Positions 5,257 through 9,495 of a DNA stretch of 9,495 bases are shown here, piece by piece. Location: NCBI GenBank assembly GCA_023416135.1, contig JAEZIF010000251.1, positions 1 to 9,495 on the forward strand. Reading direction: 5' to 3'. This stretch comes from Pseudomonadota bacterium (GTDB lineage: Bacteria > Pseudomonadota > Alphaproteobacteria > Reyranellales > Reyranellaceae). The position numbers and the translations under genes were made by a program. Numbering within the stretch: position 1 is the first letter of the stretch; every line of letters starts with the position of its first letter. The notes beneath the pieces are model-generated. The model did no database searches. It saw only the letters and a list, made by a program, of their open reading frames with translations, and had not been told where the DNA came from.

Positions 5257-5690
5257 AGGGCCGAGAGCTTCTCCATCGATCGTTCGATGGCGCCGTGCAG
5301 CTCGGCAGTGAGCTTGGCGCCCATGGCGTCGCGCACCTCCTGCTCGGCGGCAGCCCACAGGGGCAGGGCGCGCTTGAACAGGGCGCGGCCGGCCGCGGTC
5401 GCGACCAGCTCGTGACGCCGCTTGTCGCCCGACTGCACGCGCTCGATCAGGCCGTCCTTCAGCAGCGGGCCGAGGTTGCGCGTCAGCGTCGTGCGGTCGG
5501 TGGCCAGCAGGTCGGACAGCCGGCCGATCGACACCGGACCCCGGGCCGTCACGAATCCGAGCAGCGAGAACTGCGAGATCTTCAAGCCGGTCGGCGCCAG
5601 ATGCCTGCTGTAGATCTGGGTCACGCGCCGCGCCGCGCCGCGGATGCGAAAGCAGGTGCAGTCGAGGGGCGACAGGCGGGAGCCGGACAT
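5253..5690 (-). CDS. MarR-family transcriptional regulator
   Basis: The 145-residue protein has the MarR winged-helix architecture: an N-terminal dimerisation helix (about 8-30), a DNA-binding segment with the recognition helix around DRTTLTRNLGPLLKDGLIERV (64-84), a wing containing SGDKRRHELVATAAG (87-101), and C-terminal dimerisation helices. MarR proteins are dimeric repressors released by small ligands or oxidation. C11 and C13 lie in the first helix (DCTCF), and C13 aligns with the reactive Cys of OhrR-type sensors. It is divergent from the thioesterase gene, with a near-palindrome in the shared 80-bp gap, so that gene is a probable target. The ATG at 5690 has no evident ribosome-binding site. 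Its stop overlaps the tenA stop in the tetranucleotide CTAG. Confidence 0.9.
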   Translation of the reverse strand: MSGSRLSPLDCTCFRIRGAARRVTQIYSRHLAPTGLKISQFSLLGFVTARGPVSIGRLSDLLATDRTTLTRNLGPLLKDGLIERVQSGDKRRHELVATAAGRALFKRALPLWAAAEQEVRDAMGAKLTAELHGAIERSMEKLSAL

Positions 5691-5712
5691 GGCGGCAGAA
5701 TAATGCCGGCGC

Positions 5713-5745
5713 TTGCAGCGGCCAAGCGCAAACGTGTATATGCAC
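5713..5745 (+). promoter_or_regulatory. Thioesterase promoter with candidate MarR operator
   Basis: TTGCAG (5713-5718) and TATATG (5737-5742), 18 nt apart, form a plausible promoter for the thioesterase gene. The 12-mer GTGTATATGCAC at 5734-5745 is an inverted repeat with one mismatched pair, and it covers the -10. MarR dimers typically bind such short palindromes and block polymerase. Operator assignment is inferred from position and symmetry only. Confidence 0.5.
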
Positions 5746-5770
5746 TCAAAACGCGATGACGGAGACGACG

Positions 5771-6253
5771 ATGAACGGCGCGGGCAGCGATCCAGGTTAC
5801 GGCGTGGTACCTCTCGAGCAGGCCCGCACCATCGATGGGCTCACCCTGTTCAAAGGCCTGCTGGAGGGGCGTTTCCCGGCGCCGCCGATCAGCAGGGCGC
5901 TGGGCTTTCGGGTGTCGGAGGTCGAATTGGGCCGTGTCGTCTTCGACTACACGCCGGTGTTCGATCACTACAATCCGCTGGGCACGGTGCATGGCGGCAT
6001 CGCCGCCACCCTGCTCGATTCGGTGATGGGCTGCTGCATCCACACCATGCTCAAGGCCGGCACCGGCTACACCACGGTCGAGATCAAGGTGAACTACGTG
6101 CGCGCCATGACCGACAAGACCGGCCCGGTGAAGGCCGAAGGCAAGGTGATCAATGTCGGCTCGCGCATCGGCACTTCGGAGGGCAGGCTCTACGACAGTG
6201 CCGGCAAGCTTCTGGCGCACGGCACGACGACCTGCCTGATCTTTCCGATCTGA
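5771..6253 (+). CDS. PaaI-like hotdog-fold thioesterase
   Basis: The 160-residue protein has the PaaI/acyl-CoA thioesterase hotdog signature NPLGTVHGGIAATLLDSVMG (about 74-93), in which the HGG turn precedes the central helix and the Asp in LLD is the probable catalytic acid. It continues with TTVEIKVNYVRAM and TSEGRLYDSAGKLLAHGTTTCLIF. Such enzymes hydrolyse acyl-CoA or aryl-CoA thioesters in the cytosol; the substrate cannot be read from sequence. The ATG at 5771 is preferred over 5756 because GGAG (5761-5764) lies 6 nt before it, whereas 5756 has no ribosome-binding site and would be only a few bases from the predicted transcription start. It is probably controlled by the divergent MarR gene. 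Confidence 0.88.
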   Translation: MNGAGSDPGYGVVPLEQARTIDGLTLFKGLLEGRFPAPPISRALGFRVSEVELGRVVFDYTPVFDHYNPLGTVHGGIAATLLDSVMGCCIHTMLKAGTGYTTVEIKVNYVRAMTDKTGPVKAEGKVINVGSRIGTSEGRLYDSAGKLLAHGTTTCLIFPI

Positions 6254-6306
6254 TGCTCGTGTTCCGCTCGCCTCGGGGGGAGAGGAGGCTCGAGGTGCGC
6301 TAGACT

Positions 6307-7221
6307 ATGCCCATGCCCGAGGCCGTCGCAGAGCAACGCCTGCTCCGTCTGTCGATCGGCGTGACCGTCCTGGTCTCGCTGTTCGGCGTTCTGTTCGGCC
6401 TGCTGTCAGGCTCGCTGTCGATCGTGTTCGACGGGGTGTTCGCCGCCATCGATGCCGCCATGTCGGGCCTGGCGCTGTTCGTCTCGCGTCTGGTCAGCCG
6501 GGAAAGCAGCAACCGCCGCTTTCAGTTCGGCTATTGGCACATCGAGCCCATGGTCCTGGCCTTCAACGGCGGCACGCTGATGCTGCTCTGCTTCTATGCC
6601 TTCCTGAACGCCGTCGACAGCTTCCTGGCCGGCGGCCGGCAGCTCGATTTCGACTGGGCGATGGCCTACGCCGTAATCGTCTGCGTCATCTGCTTTGGTA
6701 TGTTCTTTTACGAACTCCACGCCAACCGGCGCGTAGGCTCCGATTTCGTGCGGCTCGACGCGCAGAGCTGGCTGATGTCGGCCGCCATCACCACGGCCCT
6801 GTTGGTTGCCTTCGGCATCGCCTGGTCGCTGCGGGAAACGCCGTACAGTCATCTCACGCCCTATGCCGATCCCGTCGTGCTGGCGCTGCTGACGATCTGC
6901 CTGGTGTTCGTGCCGATCCGCACCGTGCGCAAGGCGCTGCAGGAGGTGCTGCTCATCACACCACCCGAGCTCGACGCCAAGGTCCGCAGCGTGATGGACG
7001 GGGTGATCGCCCGCCGCGGCTTCAAGACCTACACCAGTTACGCCGCCAAGGTCGGCCGCGCCGAGTTCATCGAGATCCACGTCGCGGTGCCCGAGGGCAT
7101 GCGGCTCGACGATGTCACCGAGGTCGACGCCATTCGGCGCGAGATCGCCGAAGCGCTGGGCGGCGAGGGACCGCAGCGCTGGCTCACCATCGATTTCACC
7201 GCTGATCCGCGCTGGCTTTGA
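6307..7221 (+). CDS. Cation diffusion facilitator family transporter
   Basis: The 304-residue inner-membrane protein has about six hydrophobic segments (approximately 14-34, 36-60, 81-106, 115-136, 152-175, 187-206) and a soluble C-terminal domain (about 215-304), the layout of CDF metal-proton antiporters. In TM2, D42 and D49 (FDGVFAAID) are likely metal ligands. TM5 contains D151 and reads DAQSWLMSAA, without the HxxxD of YiiP-type zinc exporters, so metal specificity is open. It most resembles the predicted Co/Zn/Cd transporter branch. The nearest Shine-Dalgarno-like stretch is GAGGT (6292-6296), 10 nt from the ATG at 6307. The richer AGGAGG (6283-6288) is too distant and lies inside a possible hairpin (6271-6275 with 6291-6295). 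ATG 6313 is an alternative start. Confidence 0.87.
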   Translation: MPMPEAVAEQRLLRLSIGVTVLVSLFGVLFGLLSGSLSIVFDGVFAAIDAAMSGLALFVSRLVSRESSNRRFQFGYWHIEPMVLAFNGGTLMLLCFYAFLNAVDSFLAGGRQLDFDWAMAYAVIVCVICFGMFFYELHANRRVGSDFVRLDAQSWLMSAAITTALLVAFGIAWSLRETPYSHLTPYADPVVLALLTICLVFVPIRTVRKALQEVLLITPPELDAKVRSVMDGVIARRGFKTYTSYAAKVGRAEFIEIHVAVPEGMRLDDVTEVDAIRREIAEALGGEGPQRWLTIDFTADPRWL

Positions 7222-7335
7222 AGGAACGACCTCACCTTGAGGCAGCCAGATGTGCAATCCAGCATTGGCCGTAGGGCCTTGCTCGATTTGACCTTTCCGC
7301 GCGAACGTCCCATGTCAGGGTTTCAGGACCCTCGC

Positions 7336-7728
7336 ATGTACACAGCCACAACCCGTGCCATCCAAGTGACCGTCAGGCCGCAATATCTGCCCGATGAATC
7401 GGAACCCACGAAATCGCAATTCGTGTGGGCCTATTTCGTTCGTATCCAGAATGCGGGCGATGTCGCAGTGCAGTTGCGCAGTCGCTACTGGAAGATCACC
7501 GATGCGCTCGGCCGCGTGCAGGAAGTGCGGGGACCGGGCGTCGTCGGCAAGACCCCGTTGCTGCGTCCGGGCGAGATGTTCGAGTACAATTCCGGGACGT
7601 CGCTCTCCACGCCCTCGGGCTTCATGGGCGGCGCCTACCAGATGGTGAGCGAGTCCGGCGAGAACTTCGACATCGAGATTCCCACCTTTTCGCTCGACCT
7701 GCCCAGCCCGACTCGCCAGCTGAACTGA
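7336..7728 (+). CDS. apaG: ApaG domain protein (Co2+/Mg2+ efflux-associated)
   Basis: The 130-residue product matches ApaG along its whole length, including VWAYFVRIQNAG, VQLRSRYWKITDALGR, VRGPGVVGKTPLLRPGE and TPSGFMGGAYQMV. ApaG adopts an immunoglobulin/fibronectin-III-like beta-sandwich. It is linked genetically to cobalt resistance and magnesium efflux in enterobacteria (CorD), but its molecular activity is unclear. The ATG at 7336 is chosen because CAGGA (7324-7328) is well spaced, the length fits the family, and alphaproteobacterial ApaG usually begins MY. Starts at 7312 or 7237 would add residues without similarity to the family. The 114 bp between the CDF stop and this start contain a small CCTCA/TGAGG hairpin (7230-7242) and no convincing promoter. 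Confidence 0.94.
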   Translation: MYTATTRAIQVTVRPQYLPDESEPTKSQFVWAYFVRIQNAGDVAVQLRSRYWKITDALGRVQEVRGPGVVGKTPLLRPGEMFEYNSGTSLSTPSGFMGGAYQMVSESGENFDIEIPTFSLDLPSPTRQLN

Positions 7729-7771
7729 CTTCAGTGGAACAGGGGCGCCGGCTCAATTGAGGGAAACGACC

Positions 7772-8398
7772 ATGAACAAGATGGTGAAGAAGAGCGAGCT
7801 GGTCTCGCTGGCCACCGGGCTGACCCGGCCGTCTCGCGACGAAGCCGAGGCGGCGGTGCGCACGCTGATCCGCTGGGCCGGCGACGATCCCGATCGCGAG
7901 GGGCTTCTGGGCACGCCCGATCGCGTCGTGCGCTCCTACGAGGAGTTCTTCCGCGGCTACGACGAGGATCCGCGCGAGATGCTGCAGCGGACCTTCGAGG
8001 AGGTCGAAGGCTACGACGAGGTCGTGGTGCTGCGCGACATCCGCCTGGAATCGCACTGCGAGCACCACATGGTGCCGATCATCGGCAAGGTCCATGTCGG
8101 CTACCTGCCCGACAGGCGCGTGGTCGGCATCAGCAAGCTCGCCCGCGTGGTCGACGCCTTCGCCTTCCGCCTGCAGATACAGGAGAAGCTCACGGCGCAG
8201 ATCGCCAACACCCTGCAGGAGGTCCTGCAGCCGCGCGGCGTCGCCGTCGTCATCGAGGCGGCGCACCAGTGCATGACAACCCGCGGCGTTCACAAGTCCG
8301 ATGTCGCCATGGTGACCAGCCGAATGCTGGGTGCTTTCCGCGACAATGGCGAGACACGCCGCGAATTTTTGACCATGATCGGCCGGACGTCCGTCTAA
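7772..8398 (+). CDS. folE: GTP cyclohydrolase I (type IA)
   Basis: The 208-residue protein catalyses the first step of tetrahydrofolate synthesis, GTP to 7,8-dihydroneopterin triphosphate plus formate, as a homodecamer in the cytosol. The zinc ligands are C96, H99 and C167: ESHCEHHMVP and HQCMTTRGVHK, spaced exactly as in E. coli FolE (C110/C181). H98 and H165 are the catalytic histidines. TPDRVVRSYEEFF (48-60) and GISKLARVVDAFAFRLQIQE (119-138) are further family blocks. AGGGA (7760-7764) lies 7 nt before the ATG at 7772; a TTG at 7757 is upstream of that site and is rejected. The perfect palindrome CTCAATTGAG (7752-7761) overlaps the ribosome-binding region. argE follows after 18 nt. Confidence 0.96.
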   Translation: MNKMVKKSELVSLATGLTRPSRDEAEAAVRTLIRWAGDDPDREGLLGTPDRVVRSYEEFFRGYDEDPREMLQRTFEEVEGYDEVVVLRDIRLESHCEHHMVPIIGKVHVGYLPDRRVVGISKLARVVDAFAFRLQIQEKLTAQIANTLQEVLQPRGVAVVIEAAHQCMTTRGVHKSDVAMVTSRMLGAFRDNGETRREFLTMIGRTSV

Positions 8399-8416
8399 GC
8401 CTTATCAAGGAGCACC

Positions 8417-9495
8417 ATGGCAGGGGAGATCGTCGGCTCGGTCGAAATGTTGCGCCGTCTCGTGGCGTTCGACACCACCTCGCGCAATTCCAATCTGGCG
8501 TTGATCGAGTACGTACAGCAATACCTCGAGGGACACGGCATCGAGTCGAAGCTGGTGCCGAGCGAGGACGGCAAGAAGGCCAATCTCTTCGCCACCGTCG
8601 GGCCCAACGTGAAGGACGGTGTCGTGCTTTCGGGCCACACCGACGTGGTGCCGGTCGACGGCCAGCCGTGGGACACCGACCCCTGGACGCTGACCTTGAA
8701 GGACGGAAAGTACTACGGTCGCGGCACCTGCGACATGAAGGCGTTCTATGCCATCGGCCTCGCCATGCTGCCGGAATTCAAGAAGGCCAAACTCAAGAAG
8801 CCGATCCACTTTGCGCTGTCCTACGACGAGGAGGTGGGCTGCATCGGCGCCCATGGCCTCGCCGCCCGCATGGCCAGCGAAGTGCCCAAGCCGCGCGCCA
8901 TCATCATCGGCGAGCCGACCATGATGACTGTGGTGCACGCCCACAAGGGCGCGCAGATCTACATCACCAAGTTCACCGGCTTCGAGGCGCATTCCTCGAT
9001 GACCCATCTCGGCGTCAGCGCCATCCATTTCGCCGGCGAATTCGTCCATTACCTCAACACGGTGCAGGACGAGCTCGACGCCAAGGCGCCGAAGCAGAGC
9101 GAGTTCATGCCGGCGGCGGCGACCTTCAATGTCGGCACCATCGTCGGCGGTACGGCAGGCAACATCCTGGCGCGCGAGTGCGAGGTCCTGTGGGGCTATC
9201 GCGAGCTGCCCGGCCTGCCGATCGAGGCGCTGGGCGACCGCGCCATCGAATGGCTGGAGAAGGAACTGCTGCCCAAGATGAAGGCCAGGCATCCGGCGGC
9301 GACGATCGCCACGGTGCTGCGCTCCTCGACGCCGGCCTTCTCGTCGGAGGGCAACGACGAGGCCAAGGCGCTGGCGCGAAGCTGGTCGGGATCCAACACC
9401 GTGGGCAGCGTGGTCTACGGCACCGAAGCCGGCATCTTCCGCAAGACGCTGGGCGTGCCGACCGTGGTCTGCGGCCCCGGCGACATCGCCCAGGC
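8417..9495 (+). CDS. argE: Acetylornithine deacetylase, partial (3' end outside the window)
   Basis: The first 359 codons of an M20-family metallohydrolase are present; the family is usually about 385-390 residues, so little is missing. ArgE removes acetate from N-acetylornithine in arginine synthesis. Metal-site residues visible are H74 and D76 (SGHTDVVPVDG), D106 (RGTCDMKAF, bridging Asp), E138 and E139 (SYDEEVGC; general base and ligand), and E166 (IIGEPT). The last ligand His should follow CGPGDIAQA just past the window edge. The dimerisation domain spans about 175-290 (HAHKGAQIYI to LWGYREL). AAGGAG (8407-8412) precedes the ATG at 8417. The short gap suggests cotranscription with folE. 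Succinyl-diaminopimelate desuccinylase is a close paralogue, but SGHTDVVPVDGQPW and YDEEVGCIGA favour ArgE. Confidence 0.92.
   Translation, partial: MAGEIVGSVEMLRRLVAFDTTSRNSNLALIEYVQQYLEGHGIESKLVPSEDGKKANLFATVGPNVKDGVVLSGHTDVVPVDGQPWDTDPWTLTLKDGKYYGRGTCDMKAFYAIGLAMLPEFKKAKLKKPIHFALSYDEEVGCIGAHGLAARMASEVPKPRAIIIGEPTMMTVVHAHKGAQIYITKFTGFEAHSSMTHLGVSAIHFAGEFVHYLNTVQDELDAKAPKQSEFMPAAATFNVGTIVGGTAGNILARECEVLWGYRELPGLPIEALGDRAIEWLEKELLPKMKARHPAATIATVLRSSTPAFSSEGNDEAKALARSWSGSNTVGSVVYGTEAGIFRKTLGVPTVVCGPGDIAQ

Noticed and set aside
6271..6295. CCTCG/CGAGG hairpin after the thioesterase as a terminator
   Set aside because: Only 5 bp with a 15-nt loop and no T-run; too weak to call.

Overview
The window is chromosomal DNA of a GC-rich bacterium, most likely an alphaproteobacterium. 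The clues are a SAM-II riboswitch in front of metZ (this aptamer class is found mostly in Alphaproteobacteria), MetZ-type direct sulfhydrylation, an ApaG that starts 'MY', and GC-rich third codon positions. I cannot fix the genus. The gene content is mainly housekeeping metabolism plus one small toxin-antitoxin pair. I see no rRNA, tRNA, CRISPR array, insertion sequence or phage gene.

Layout. (1) 1-220, minus: 5' part of an RRM RNA-binding protein, followed by about 300 bp of lower-GC non-coding DNA. (2) 520-2529, plus: a two-gene unit of a NIPSNAP-family protein and an acetolactate-synthase-like thiamine-diphosphate enzyme. (3) 2541-2568: a hairpin resembling a dispersed intergenic repeat. 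(4) 2581-3209, minus: a VapBC-type toxin-antitoxin module with a palindromic operator in front of vapB. Its toxin has Lys where PIN nucleases normally have a catalytic Glu. (5) 3275-5256, plus: promoter, SAM-II riboswitch, intrinsic terminator, metZ and tenA, apparently one SAM-controlled operon. (6) 5253-6253: a minus-strand MarR regulator, divergent from a plus-strand PaaI-like thioesterase, with a candidate operator between them. The MarR stop codon overlaps the tenA stop codon. (7) 6307-9495, plus: a cation-diffusion-facilitator transporter, apaG, folE and the 5' part of argE.

How the genes relate. The best-supported regulatory unit is metZ-tenA. The aptamer's P1 stem and pseudoknot are intact by base pairing, and a strong terminator hairpin with a U-tract lies between aptamer and start codon, so SAM probably controls the operon by transcription attenuation. 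The cotranscribed TenA homologue would place a thiamine-pyrimidine salvage step under the same control. MarR and the thioesterase look like a divergent regulator-target pair. apaG, folE and argE are closely spaced and co-directional but share no obvious pathway.

I found no clearly new multi-gene system. The items most worth following up are the riboswitch-terminator architecture, the substituted PIN toxin with its Shine-Dalgarno-less antitoxin start, and the OhrR-like cysteine in the MarR protein.
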